Of a stretch of 64,000 nt of DNA, positions 1-9,616 are shown in pieces. The stretch spans positions 1 through 64,000 of the forward strand of contig JADJUV010000035.1 in NCBI GenBank assembly GCA_016716885.1, given 5' to 3'. Made by a program: the position numbers and the translations under genes. This DNA comes from Candidatus Trichofilum aggregatum. Its GTDB lineage: Bacteria; Chloroflexota; Anaerolineae; Promineifilales; Promineifilaceae. The first letter of the stretch is position 1, and each line of letters opens with the position of its first letter. The notes below the pieces were generated by a model. It saw only the letters and a program-made list of their open reading frames with translations, made no database searches and had not been told where the DNA came from.

Positions 1-2
1 CT

Positions 3-812
3 ATGTCTACCGACTTATTCAGTGGTGAAGCCAGCGTTTTGCGCCAACTGTTGCGCCTGACCCTGGCCCCCCCTTCGCCTCAGTTACAAAAGGACATGGA
101 GAAGGAAGTGGAGCAGGGCGCGATTAGTGGCCTGTCGCCCGCCTATTTTTTGTTGGCGATGGATAGAACTGGGGGAGTGGAGCGGTTTGTGACCTATCAC
201 CTGGGCCGGATTGTGCAACAGTTAAGCCGGTACACGGAACAGAAAGAGGTCGCCTATTCGGGGCAGGTCCGCGGCCGCGTGCTCTGGTCATCCACCCTCA
301 AGGCCCGCACCAGTGGCGACATTAATCCCTACCGTTTTGTCTGCCGCGAAGTCCTGCGCCGCTACGACACCCCGGAAAACCAACTGGTCAAATACACCAT
401 CGAAGCCATTTACCAGACCTTGCACGCCATTCCCGAGATTGTGCGCACGGGAGCCTGCTATTTTCCGGCGGGTGATTTGCTCCTGCCCACGCTGACCGCC
501 ACGCGCCTGCGCCGCATGGAAACGACCATGAACAGTTTGCGTTACCATGTGCGCCTGCGGGACATCACCTTGCCCCCACGCATTGAGGCGGAACATTTGC
601 ACGCGGCCGCGAACAATCGCATGGAGGAATATAACGAATTGGTGCGGGTATATAAGCTGTACCACACCCTCTGTTTGCAACCCCAATGGGCGAGTTTTGT
701 GCAAGTGGGGCGGGCCTCATTGCCCTTGCCAGGGGCTGGAGATGGCGAAGGGGAAAAATGGGTGCAGGTCGCGGCCGCGATCTTGTCAACACCCAAACCA
801 GACAAACCATAA
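3..812 (+). CDS. Hypothetical protein with DUF2357/McrC-associated-like signature
   Basis: A 269-residue soluble protein with no signal peptide or membrane segment. A G-R-V-L-W segment (about residues 90-94) is followed by FVCRE and then YDTPENQLVKY at about residues 120-130. The D-T-P-E-N-x-L-x-K pattern is what I recall from DUF2357-type proteins related to the McrC/PD-(D/E)XK nuclease world, so a nuclease-like fold is possible, but I cannot confirm a catalytic triad. The ATG at base 3 may be internal because the window starts two bases earlier. The gene converges on the chelatase gene with only 7 bases between the stops. Three GCGGCCGC copies lie inside it. Function unassigned. Confidence 0.6.
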   Translation: MSTDLFSGEASVLRQLLRLTLAPPSPQLQKDMEKEVEQGAISGLSPAYFLLAMDRTGGVERFVTYHLGRIVQQLSRYTEQKEVAYSGQVRGRVLWSSTLKARTSGDINPYRFVCREVLRRYDTPENQLVKYTIEAIYQTLHAIPEIVRTGACYFPAGDLLLPTLTATRLRRMETTMNSLRYHVRLRDITLPPRIEAEHLHAAANNRMEEYNELVRVYKLYHTLCLQPQWASFVQVGRASLPLPGAGDGEGEKWVQVAAAILSTPKPDKP

Positions 813-819
813 CCGCTGT

Positions 820-2895
820 CTACTCCAACTGCTCCAACACCGTCCGGTACAACGTATCCGCCCGCAAATCAGCCAGACTGAAACAAGGGCACTTAAGCCG
901 ATCCGCCAACAGCCGCGCCAACCCTTGATCAAAAGCGGCATGTTCCATATTGATGACCAACGAACGCACCTCAGAATCAGAAATAAGGTCAGCAATCCGG
1001 TGCGCCTCTTCTTGGGGGGGCATATCACTCAGGCTGACATTACCCGCCCCATCGGTCAACAAAATCATCAGCGGCATCACATCCGGGTGAGAGTGTGATT
1101 CCTGGCGGAATACCTCAAAGGCCATGAGCAAACCAGCCGAGAGGGGCGTTTTGCCACCCACGGCAATATCCGCCAGGGCTTTTTTCGCCAGTTGCACGGA
1201 GTTCGTGGGGGGAAGCACCAGGTTGGCCTGGTTTTTGTTGAAGACGATAAGCCCCACCCGGTCACGCCGCTGATACGCATCGGTCAGCAGGGACATGATG
1301 GCCCCCTTGGTGGCTTCCATCCGTTCGGCCACGGCCATGCTCCAACTGGCATCCACCACAAACATGATGAGGTTAGCCGAGCGGCGCACGCGCACTTTTT
1401 CGCGCAGGTCGCTTTTTTCCAGGGCCAGGGCCATATGGGTGTGATCGCGTTGGAGTTGGTAGGGCGCGGCCGCGCGCAAGGTCGCGTCAAAGGCCAGGTC
1501 GGTGACTTTACTTTTGCGGGAAGACGGGCTTGAATGTAGCGGCCGCGTTTGCGGTCCGTCTTGGTACGAGACCGACGACCCGCCTGGTTGCGGGTCAATT
1601 TATCCAGTTGCGTATCCAGTCGCCGGGTCGTGAACTCTTGTTTGGACTGGATTTTCTGGCCCCCTTCCCACCACTGACTATCCTGCGGGGTCTGGGGAAC
1701 CATCTGGGGGGCGGCTTCCGTTTGCCGGGTCTCCGCTCCCTCAGACGCCTCCGAATCTAAGGCCTGTTTTTTTTTACCGCACTGGGGTCCGCCACCTCTT
1801 GTTCGGTGGGTTGGCCCATCTCATCACTCTCAAAATCACTGGGAACCTGCGATAGTCGCTCCTGCATATCTTGCATAGACACGGCCGCATCCTGGAAGGC
1901 TCGAACCTTGACCCGGTGAGGCAAGGCCAGTTCGGCGGCTTGCAAAATATCCATTTCGTTGATCTGGGTGCGGCTGTGAAAGGCGGCATGAGCCTGCGCC
2001 CCCGCAAAATAACCAGATCGGCCCGGTGTCCATCCACATTCATGGAGGATGTCAGGGTCGCGATAGCGCCCAGATCACGCCGGGTATATTTAACTTCGCG
2101 CACAATCTCACGGGCGTGGGCAATGCGTTCCGAGAGTTTGTGTTCTTCGCCCAGCCATTGCTCACGGAACTTCTCCGGCTCTACCTCAAAGGCGACCCGC
2201 CGCTCCATGATAGCCACCCGATCTTTGGGATCACGCAGGCTCTGGATGTTGACACAGAAGGCGAAACGGTCGAGGAGTTGCGGCCGCAGTTCCCCCTCTT
2301 CCGGGTTCATGGTACCCACCAAAATAAACTTGGCCGGGTGGGTAAAACTAATCCCTTCCCGCTCCACCACATTCACCCCCATCGCCGCCGAGTCCAACAG
2401 CAAATCCACCACATGGTCATCCAGGAGATTCACTTCATCCACATACAACAAACCCCGGTTCGCCGAAGCCAACACCCCTGGCTCAAAATGTTTTTCCCCT
2501 TTCTGAATCGCCTTTTCAATATCCAACGTCCCCACTACACGGTCTTCGGTGGCGCTGACTGGCAAATCCACAAAAGGCGTCCGCCAGTTGGTGACGTGCA
2601 ACTCCTCACCTTCATCCCGAAAGCGGGTGCGGCAATCATCACACCACTCATCTGGCCGTTTCGGATCACAGCCAAAATGGCAACCGGCAATCACCGGCAA
2701 TTGGGGCAAAAGTGACGCCAGGGCACGGGCCGCCGTAGATTTGGCCGTCCCCCGTTCACCCCGAATCAACACCCCCCCAATACGGGGGCTAACAGCATTC
2801 AAGATCAGGGCGCGTTTCATACGTTCTTGACCAACGATGGCGGTAAAAGGATAAACTGCGTGGCTGCGACTCATAAATTTCTCCAGTAAATTCAT
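820..2895 (-). CDS. Fused AAA+/VWA chelatase subunit (ChlI-ChlD / cobaltochelatase-like), three frameshifts
   Basis: One gene of about 690 codons read in four pieces. The N-terminal AAA+ module has Walker A GERGTAKST, a Cys-rich insert (GCHFGCDP then CDDC), Walker B LLYVDEVNLL and sensor NPEEGELRPQLLDRF. A charged linker follows, then a VWA domain with the MIDAS motif DASWS and LLTDGAGN. This is the architecture of the motor subunit of magnesium chelatase or its cobaltochelatase-like relatives, which insert a metal into tetrapyrroles. Frame is lost near 1993 (G5, should be G6), near 1770 (A9, should be A10) and near 1515 (A4, should be A5); one added base at each joins the frames. No large CobN/ChlH subunit is in the window, so the metal is unknown. 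Start ATG at 2895; MSRSHAVYP seven codons later is an alternative. Confidence 0.85.
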
Positions 2896-3482
2896 TACAG
2901 ATAGGGCTTCTGTCTTTGACGGTTTTTATTCACCGGCCTGGAAGCATAATATTGTGCCCCGAAATTATACGGCAAGGAAGGCGTATAGCAACCATATTAG
3001 ACAAACAACTAACAAATTGTTCGCCCACACCTGCCCCAATAAACAAAATCACGCCCTCAGACCCATTATATATGCCTCAAAATGAACCATTGCCCATTGG
3101 GGCGGGGCAAAACAAGCTGAGCAATCAGTGCCTGGCACGGGGCAGACGCACCTGGTCATAACGCAACTTTCCGCCCCGTGCCAGGCACTGATCGTTTAAC
3201 TAATGATGGTAGGGGCGGGACGACGCGGGTTCAATGGGGATGATCCGGACAACGATCCTTCCGCGTCGTCTCGCCCTCTTACGATTGCGGCTCAGAAGGG
3301 CGAGACAGGTGGGGAAAGGCTGTTCCTGAAGACCAAAATGATCTGGCCCATCTGTCCCACCCCTACAAATGGTTTCAAATTTAGAATTTCGGCCTAATCA
3401 GGCATGGTAACTGCTACCTCTCAATTGAGGTAAAATGGGGCCGACACGAATAAAACGAAACATGATTTAAAGGATTTTACCC
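2896..3482. other. Intergenic region, 587 bp, no convincing gene
   Basis: This gap lies between divergent genes (chelatase on minus, GDPD on plus), so it should hold promoters for both. Short open frames here have no recognisable protein features. The only clear structure is the long inverted repeat at 3124-3192. No GCGGCCGC copy is present. Confidence 0.5.
3124..3192. repeat. Inverted repeat with 20-bp perfect arms
   Basis: Left arm ATCAGTGCCTGGCACGGGGC (3124-3143) and right arm 3173-3192 are perfect reverse complements separated by 29 bases. The same word, AGTGCCTGGCACGGGGCGG, recurs singly at about 33300-33318, and a damaged copy lies near 37848-37865, so the arms are copies of a dispersed element. 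It could fold as a cruciform or an RNA hairpin. Confidence 0.8.
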
Positions 3483-4376
3483 ATGCGTCGAAAAATATTG
3501 CAGATTATCGCTGGCTTCGTAGGGACCTTTCTCGTTATTTACCTCATTCTGGCCTTAATTGCCCAACCCCGCCCTGAGCATCGTTTTTTTGCCAATGCCC
3601 CTGATGTGCTGGTCATTGCGCATCAGGGGGGTGAACATCTCCGCCCGGACAACACGATGGCCGCTTTCCAATATGCCTATGACCTGGGCGTAGATGTGCT
3701 AGAACTAGACATCCACAGCACCAGCGACGGCCAACTGGTGGTTATTCATGATAATACCGTAGACCGGACCACTGATGGCTCCGGGCTGGTAAATGAACTG
3801 ACCCTGGCCGAGATTCAACAGCTAGATGCCGCTTACCGTTGGCCTCATAACGTAGAAAATCCCAGCGAATTTCCCTACCGGGATCAGGGAATCACCATTC
3901 CCACGCTGGACGAGGTATTTGCCGCGTTTCCTGGTATGCGCGTCAATATTGAGATTAAACAAACCGAGCCACCCATCGTTGAACCCTTGTGCCAACTGAT
4001 TCAAACGCATGACAAAGAAGATGAGGTCCTGGTGGTCTCCTTTGACGATGAACAATTACGGCCTTTCGTTCGGAGCCTGTCCCGACGGTGGCCACAGGGC
4101 GCGACCGCAAACGAAATGCGCCTGTTTTTCGGCCTTAACACCGTCTTCCTGGGGGCAACGTATCAACCACGCATGGAAGCCTTCCAGGTTCCCGAATATT
4201 CCGGCGGTATTCATGTGTTGACAGAACGGTTTGTGCGGACAGCGCACCAGCAGAATATCCAGGTACATGTGTGGACGGTGGATGAGCTGGCCGATATGGC
4301 ACGGCTCATCGAGTGGGGGGTGGATGGGATTATTACCAATCGGCCCGACTTATTATTGGAACTGTTAGGCCGATGA
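3483..4376 (+). CDS. Glycerophosphodiester phosphodiesterase, membrane-anchored
   Basis: 297 residues. An N-terminal hydrophobic segment (about residues 7-27) anchors the protein, and the GDPD TIM barrel follows. Visible motifs are VIAHQGGEHLRPDNT (a variant of the usual AHRGG...PENT), LELDIHSTSDGQLVVIHD with the metal-binding Glu/Asp and catalytic His, and VNIEIKQ. The family hydrolyses glycerophosphodiesters to glycerol-3-phosphate and an alcohol, outside the membrane in this topology. The stop overlaps the start of the metallophosphoesterase (ATGA), suggesting translational coupling. The Gln in AHQGG and Asp in PDNT are unusual but conservative changes. Confidence 0.88.
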   Translation: MRRKILQIIAGFVGTFLVIYLILALIAQPRPEHRFFANAPDVLVIAHQGGEHLRPDNTMAAFQYAYDLGVDVLELDIHSTSDGQLVVIHDNTVDRTTDGSGLVNELTLAEIQQLDAAYRWPHNVENPSEFPYRDQGITIPTLDEVFAAFPGMRVNIEIKQTEPPIVEPLCQLIQTHDKEDEVLVVSFDDEQLRPFVRSLSRRWPQGATANEMRLFFGLNTVFLGATYQPRMEAFQVPEYSGGIHVLTERFVRTAHQQNIQVHVWTVDELADMARLIEWGVDGIITNRPDLLLELLGR

Positions 4377-5223
4377 AGATGAGCCGACGCCGTTTTTTAC
4401 AGATGATGGGGGGAACGATGGCGGCGGGGGGCCTCGCGGCCGCGACCGGTTACACCTATGCCGCCTATATCGAGCCTAACCAACTCGTCCACGAACGACA
4501 CATCATTCCCTTACCGGGCCTACATCCCAGTTAGAAGGATTCCGCCTGGTTCACCTGAGTGACTTTCACTACAACCCGGAACAAAATAATCTGGCCCATC
4601 TCCAGCAAGTGGTCAGCCAGACCAACGCGTTACAGCCAGACCTGATTGCCCTGACCGGGGATTTTGTGGACAACAGCTTAGAGGGTGTATCGGTCATTGC
4701 GGAAATTTTGGCAGAATTGAACGCACCCTGGGGCAGTTATGCCGTTTTAGGCAACCATGATCATCGTCAGGGGGCGTCCGAAGTGCGTTGGGCGTTGGAA
4801 GAGGTAGGGATCAAGGTGTTGTGGAATGAAAATGTGACGCTGACGGGTGACGCGGCCGCGCTCAGTCTGGTTGGGTTGGATGACTGGCTGAGGGGGCGGC
4901 CGCAAATCAGCACCGCTCTGGATGGCCTGCCCGCCCATACCACCAACATCATGCTGGCCCACGAACCCGACCTGGCCGACAGGCTCAGCCAATACCACCA
5001 AATCCATCTGCAACTATCCGGCCATTCCCACGGCGGCCAAATACGCCTGCCCGGCATCGGCCCCCTCATTTTGCCCGCCCTCGGCCAAAAATATGACCAG
5101 GGCCATTACCAGATCGAACATCTGCACCTATACACGACCCGTGGCATTGGTACGCTAACCAATGTACCTTTCCGTTTTAACTGCCCCCCAGAGCTAACCG
5201 AATTGGTTTTGGTGCGTGGCTAG
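4373..5223 (+). CDS. Tat-exported metallophosphoesterase, one frameshift
   Basis: Starts at ATG 4373 (overlapping the GDPD stop) or 4379. The N-terminus carries a twin-arginine signal, SRRRFLQMMGG, followed by an Ala/Gly-rich hydrophobic stretch. The calcineurin-like phosphoesterase motifs follow: HLSDFHY, LTGDFVD, LGNHDH, and GHSHGGQIRLP near the C-terminus. This matches the YaeI/UDP-2,3-diacylglucosamine-hydrolase-like group of membrane-associated phosphoesterases with a dinuclear metal centre. The frame breaks near 4530: CATCCCAGTTAG reads into a stop, and one more C gives HPQLEGFRLVHLSDFHY. The GDPD/phosphoesterase pair suggests a shared role in phosphodiester or lipid head-group turnover at the cell surface. 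Confidence 0.85.
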
Positions 5224-5235
5224 GCTGTGTTATCT

Positions 5236-5300
5236 TTGGTTTGAGTTTCAGGTTTCAGTTTCAAGGTTTCAGGTTTGTTTCAGTTTCGAGTTTTGAGTTT
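5236..5300. repeat. Simple TTTCAGG/TTTGAG-type intergenic repeat
   Basis: The spacer before mtnA is built from repeated words such as GGTTTCAGGTTT and CAGTTTCGAG. The same word is iterated at 10590-10622. Such word-repeat spacers recur across this window (see 14640, 20545 and 27940). Confidence 0.6.
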
Positions 5301-5383
5301 GTTTGAGCGTGACTGAACGCTGACGGTTAAGCTAAGATTTGACCGGCTAACATGCTGACAAGCTGAAATGCTACAAGAGGAAA

Positions 5384-6419
5384 ATGATGAGAACTGTTTT
5401 TTGGGATTTTGAGCGTGGAACTGTCAATATGATTGACCAACGGGCCATTCCCTGGTCACTAGAAGTCATCGCCTACAGCGATTATCAGGCGGTGGGGCAG
5501 GCCATTCAAGAGATGGTCGTCCGTGGCGCACCGGCGATTGGCGCGGCCGCGGCTTTTGGTTTAGCCCTGGCGGCCTTCCAGAGCCGGGCCACCGACCGGC
5601 TGACCTTGCTCAAGGATGTGGAAGCGGCCGCGACCACCCTCAACGCCGCCCGCCCCACCGCCGTCAACCTGCAATGGGCCTTACAACGGCTCCTGCGCGT
5701 GGCCGCCAACGAAGAGATAGACACCGCCGACGATTTGCGCCGGGCATTACTTCAGGAAGCCCAAAACCTGGCCGATGAAGATGTGGCCCTCAACCGGCGT
5801 ATGGGTTTCCACGGGGCCGAACTGATCAGCGATGGGGATACGATTTTGCACCATTGCAACACCGGGGCCTTAGCCACGGTGGATTGGGGCACGGCCCTGG
5901 GGGTTATCTTTGCCGCCCATGAACAGGGCAAGAAGGTGCAGGTGTTGGTGGATGAAACGCGGCCGCGGCTCCAGGCGCACGTCTCACCGCCTGGGAACTC
6001 CAGCAGAGGGGCATCCCCTACGACCTCATCGCCGACAATGCCGCCGGTCATTTCATGCGGCGCGGTGAGGTTAATCTGGTGCTGGTAGGCAGTGATCGCA
6101 CCGCCGCCAATGGTGATGTGGCTAACAAAATTGGCACTTACCAGGTGGCCGTTCTAGCCAAAGAAAACGGCGTGCCCTTTTATCCCGTTGTGCCTACCAG
6201 CACCATTGATCTAAACCTGGCCCACGGCGATCTCATCCCCATTGAAGAACGGGGGGCCGACGAAGTGACATCGGTGTGGGGCACACCCATCGCTCCGGTC
6301 GGTAGCAGCGCCCGCAACCCCGCCTTCGATGTCACGCCCCACCGCTACGTGACCGGCATCGTCACTGAAGCAGGCATCGTTTATCCGCCCTTTGTGAAAA
6401 ATCTACGGGTAGCGGTTGA
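5384..6419 (+). CDS. mtnA: S-methyl-5-thioribose-1-phosphate isomerase (MtnA), frameshifted
   Basis: Converts 5-methylthioribose-1-phosphate to the ribulose form in the methionine salvage pathway. Family motifs are VVRGAPAIGAAAAFG, HHCNTGALATVDWGTALGV (with the catalytic Cys), VDETRPRLQ, DNAAGHFM, LVGSDRTAANGDVANKIGTY and PFYPVVPTSTID. AGAGGA lies just upstream of the ATG. The frame breaks near 5970: CTCCAGGCGCA lacks one G, and CTCCAGGGCGCA restores the canonical RPRLQGARLTAWEL. No stop follows PPFVKNLR in this frame; one extra G near 6410 would give a TGA at 6417-6419, so the given end is inferred. Without it the frame runs on into the next gene. Confidence 0.85.
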
Positions 6420-6450
6420 GTCTGGACGCAACGTAAACAAAAATAGCTCC

Positions 6451-6473
6451 GTGGTGCGTGAAATACGCACCAC
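6451..6473. repeat. Short hairpin in mtnA/cytidylyltransferase spacer
   Basis: GTGGTGCGT and ACGCACCAC form a 9-bp stem with a 5-base loop, followed by further CACGCACC words. The repetitive make-up matches other intergenic spacers here and supports a real gene boundary at this point rather than a fusion. Confidence 0.5.
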
Positions 6474-6492
6474 GCACCCCACACCACGCACC

Positions 6493-7279
6493 ATGCACAA
6501 CATCCCCGTCATTATCCTCGCTGGTGGACAAGGCAGCCGAATGCAAACCGGCGAAAGCCCGGTCAAAAAAGAGCTGGTTCCCGTAGGGGGACGGCCGATT
6601 CTGTGGCATGTTCTGCGCAGTTTTTCCGCGCACGGCTTCAACCGCTTCGTCATCTGCCTGGGGCACATGGGCGAACAGATCAAACGTTATTTTCTCGATT
6701 ATGACAGTCTGACCCGCGATTTTTCCCTGCATCTAGGCGAAGAAGGCCATCCTACCATCGAGTTTCACAACCGGCGTGATCATCCCCACTGGCAGGTCAC
6801 GCTGGCCGATACCGGCCTGCACACGGAAAAGGCCAGCCGCATCGCCCAGGTTGCCGAGCATATTCAGGCGGAACGGTTTTTTGTCAGTTATGGCGATGAT
6901 GTGAGTGATGTGGATTGACGCACTGGTGGCTTTTCACCGGGCACATGGCAAGTTAGCCACTTTGACAGGTATTCAGGTGAACCTGGATTATGGCGTGGTG
7001 GAGGCAGATGAGGTGGGGCAGGTGCAAGGATTTGTCGAGCGGCCGCGTCTGCCTTATTGGATTAACGGGGGTTACATGTTGTTTGAAGCGGCCGCGTTAG
7101 ACCTCATGCGCCAGGGTGACGATGTCAACCTGGAAACCCAGGTGTTGCCCCAACTCGCGGCCGCGGGCCAACTCATGGTGTATCGCCACACCGGTTTCTG
7201 GAAATCCATGAACACCATGAAAGATAACATTGAGCTAGAGCAGCTGTGGCAAGAGGGTGCGCCCTGGAAAGTGTGGTGA
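6493..7279 (+). CDS. Glucose-1-phosphate cytidylyltransferase-like nucleotidyltransferase (RfbF family), frameshifted
   Basis: Starts MHNIPVIILAGGQGSRM at ATG 6493. The Gly-rich nucleotide-binding loop (LAGGQGSRM), the KKELVPVGGRPILWHVL segment, FFVSYGDDVSDVD, the INGGYMLFE acceptor region and the C-terminal FWKSMNTMKDNIELEQLW match the RfbF family, which makes CDP-glucose from CTP and glucose-1-phosphate for deoxysugar synthesis. The frame breaks near 6916: the first part stops after SDVD, and the second resumes at IDALVAFHRAHGK, consistent with loss of AT from GATATT or one inserted base. The epimerase/dehydratase downstream fits a nucleotide-sugar role. Related NTP-transferases cannot be excluded as the exact specificity. 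Confidence 0.82.
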
Positions 7280-7373
7280 TATGGATTACGGGGCGGGGGG
7301 AGCGGGCGCAGGGCACACGGAGGTTCTCGGACCTCGGGGCCCCCCCCCCCCGCCCCCGGGCCCCCGGGCTTAA
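7280..7373. other. Garbled GC-homopolymer spacer
   Basis: The spacer contains a run of 12 C and further G and C runs, unlike the surrounding coding DNA. It looks like a consensus error or a collapsed repeat rather than real sequence. The next gene's ribosome-binding context begins right after it. Confidence 0.6.
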
Positions 7374-8266
7374 ATGAAGGAGGTTGTTAACCGGGGCCAC
7401 GGGTTTTATTGGTCAACATCTGGCCGCCCAACTGGTTCAGGCAGGCGCCGAAGTCGCCGTTTTGTTACGCGAGGGGTATTCGGGCACCCCGTTACCGGGA
7501 CTGCTGAACCCGTTGCGGCCGCAACTCCACCTCGTTTACGCCGATTTACGCAACTTCAACCTGACCTCCCGCGCCATTCGGGACGCCGCGCCGGAGCAGG
7601 TGATTCATCTGGCGGCAGTGGGGGTCAGCGAGCCATTTCTGCCCGTCAATCCCGCCCTGAGCCATAACCTGGATGGCACATTGAACCTTACTACGAGCCT
7701 GCTTTGAAAAACAGGGCAATGTGACCCGGTTTGTCATGGCCCGCACCCCAGGCGAGCGCACGGCCATGAATGTGTACGCCGCCAGCAAAGCGGCCGCCTG
7801 GCAATTTTGCCAGATGTATGTGCGGACGCAGGGCTGGCCCATCGTGGGGGGAATGGTCTACCAGGCGTATGGGCCGGGGCAAGACAAACGGGCCTTGGTT
7901 CCGTCAGCGGTTGCGGCCGCGTGCGCCGGACACGATTTCCCCATGACCAGCGGCCAACAACAGCGCGATTGGATTCATGTCGAGGATGTAGTGAGCGGTT
8001 TTCAGGCCATCGTGCAAGCCGAACTGTCCCCTGGCGACACCATCGAATTGGGCACGGGCCAAAGCTACAGCGTAGCCGAGGTCGTGCATCTCATTTACGA
8101 ACTGGTGAATCAGGGGGGAAGACCATTGGTGGGGGCGCTCCCTCGGCGGCCCGGCGAAGACAGCCGCCAACAGGCCAACATCCACGAAGCCCAGGCTCTA
8201 ACCGGCTGGCAAGCCCGACATGCCCTACACGATGGGCTGAATCTGCTCGTTAAACAGTCTGTTTAA
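7374..8266 (+). CDS. NAD-dependent epimerase/dehydratase (extended SDR), two frameshifts
   Basis: ATG 7374 begins MKEV. The sequence then loses one T near 7383; restoring it gives MKEVLLTGATGFIGQHLAAQ, the Rossmann NAD-binding TGxxGxxG motif. A second break near 7703 separates TTSLL from FEKQGNVTRFVMART. The catalytic YxxxK is MNVYAASKAAAW, and RDWIHVEDVVSG is the usual extended-SDR C-terminal motif. Right after the cytidylyltransferase, the obvious role is nucleotide-sugar 4,6-dehydratase or epimerase, but I cannot assign the substrate. The Ser/Thr of the catalytic triad is not in the usual SSS context (MARTPGE), so the active site is somewhat atypical. Confidence 0.8.
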
Positions 8267-8275
8267 TAAGAGGGG

Positions 8276-8312
8276 GAAAATAATTAATTGGTGAATGGGT
8301 GAATGGGTGAAT
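8276..8312. repeat. GGTGAATG tandem repeat, dispersed copy
   Basis: AAAATAATTAATTGGTGAAT is followed by three GGTGAATG-type units ending in GGTTAA. A near-identical copy in the opposite orientation lies at about 30975-31012 in front of the glycoside hydrolase gene, so this is a dispersed intergenic element. Confidence 0.7.
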
Positions 8313-8371
8313 GGTTAACAATAAGCAAAACCCAGTTCCCACAAGTTCCCAGAGTTCCTACGAGTTTTTCC

Positions 8372-9283
8372 TCACAATCCCGCCCAGGTAATAAAAACCG
8401 CCAAAGAGAAGGGGCTGAGTAAGGTGGAGAGGACAACGATGGTGGTGAGAAGCCGCGGCCGCACATCATACTCCGTCGCCAACACCGTCACCAACACCGC
8501 CGTGGGCATACTGGCTTCCAACAACATGGCCGAACGATTCAACCCTTCCAGGTGCATCCTATCGGCCAGCCACAGGGCCATCAGCGGGGCTACCACCAGC
8601 CGCAAACCAGTCGCCAGCCAGGCCACCTTCAACCCTTCCATCGCCCGCAAATCAGCCAGTTGCATCCCCAGCACCAGCAACATAACCGGAATAGAGCCTT
8701 CGGCGGCAATTTGTATCCCTTTGAGCAAAGGGGCGGGTACCGTTAGATCAAACCCATAGACCAGCAGTGCCAAAACAACCGCATACACCGCCGGTACACG
8801 CACCAGTTGGGCCAACGCCTGCCGCACTGTTCGTTGTCCCGCTGAAGCCACCAAAATCCCTACCGAGTAGGCCAAAATGGTGCTGACCACAAAGTAGGCA
8901 ATGCCCCGTACCACTCCCTCATCGCCATACCGTAACTCCAACAAGGTCAGGCCATAGTTACCTGAATTAACAAACATCAGGGCCAGCACCAGAGCCACGG
9001 TGTCCAGGCGGGATAGCCGAAACAGCCGCCCCACCAACCAGCCCAACAACCCCATTAATAGGATGGTAAGCAGGGAATAACCGCCCAACAGGAGCAGTTC
9101 ACCGCCATTCAGTTTGGCCGTCACCAGGGAATAAAACACCAGGCAGGGGCTAAACCCATTAAAGGTGACGCGAGCCACGGTTTTGACATCCAGCCCCAAG
9201 GATTGGCGCAAGGCAAAACCAATAGCCGCCACGATAAAGATGGGCAGTATGTTGTTGACAAGAACGTCGGTTATTTCAGACAC
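8372..9283 (-). CDS. AEC (auxin efflux carrier) family transporter
   Basis: 303 residues with about ten predicted membrane helices, starting MSEITDVLVNNILPIFIVAAIGF. The two-fold organisation with conserved polar kinks (FNGFSPCLVFYSL in the first half, NSGNYGLTLLELRYGD, and PVMLLVLGMQLADL in the second half) is typical of AEC carriers. These export organic anions such as malate or citrate, or amino acids, in bacteria. It is a single gene with no operon partner: the next minus-strand gene is 333 bases upstream. Substrate cannot be inferred. Confidence 0.85.
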   Translation of the reverse strand: MSEITDVLVNNILPIFIVAAIGFALRQSLGLDVKTVARVTFNGFSPCLVFYSLVTAKLNGGELLLLGGYSLLTILLMGLLGWLVGRLFRLSRLDTVALVLALMFVNSGNYGLTLLELRYGDEGVVRGIAYFVVSTILAYSVGILVASAGQRTVRQALAQLVRVPAVYAVVLALLVYGFDLTVPAPLLKGIQIAAEGSIPVMLLVLGMQLADLRAMEGLKVAWLATGLRLVVAPLMALWLADRMHLEGLNRSAMLLEASMPTAVLVTVLATEYDVRPRLLTTIVVLSTLLSPFSLAVFITWAGL

Positions 9284-9616
9284 GGGGGGGTTTAGGGAAT
9301 GGGTAACAGTGAAACAGGTTTGTCTTGATCGTTTAAAGGATTTTTGCCACGAATTTCACGAATGAAGAGAAAATTGGTGTCCATTCGGGAAACTCGTGGG
9401 CGATCTTCTCATCCATGGCGAAAAAACTAGCCCGCCTTTACAGAACTTTTGGGAGAGTGGGTCGGAAGCCCCACCCCCCCCCCCCTCCCGAGGGAAGGGG
9501 GAGCCCGGGATCCGGGGCGGCGCCCCGCACCAAAGCCGTTCGTTTTGTTGGTGACCGCTTTAGCGGGCTGTCGCCCGCGGTCCCTCTGAAAACTATCGCT
9601 TGTAACGGGCTAATCT
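9284..9616. other. Intergenic region with garbled repeat, 333 bp
   Basis: No gene is supported. At 9460-9530 there is a damaged copy of the dispersed element read cleanly at 62985-63060 (GTCGGAAG then C-rich, then GGGAAGGGGG), with a run of 12 C. At 9547-9580 lies a partial copy of the GTGACCGCTTTAGCGGGCTG palindromic repeat. Confidence 0.6.

Noticed and set aside
1192..1533. Plus-strand open frame opposite the VWA domain
   Set aside because: It is a shadow of the conserved minus-strand chelatase gene, as are most long antisense frames here.
820..2895. Programmed frameshifting in the chelatase gene
   Set aside because: Three breaks in one gene, each a simple homopolymer loss and matched by many others in the window, fit sequence error better than recoding.
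2916..3397. Two short open frames between chelatase and GDPD genes
   Set aside because: No ribosome-binding site, no domain-like pattern, and one contains an arm of the inverted repeat.
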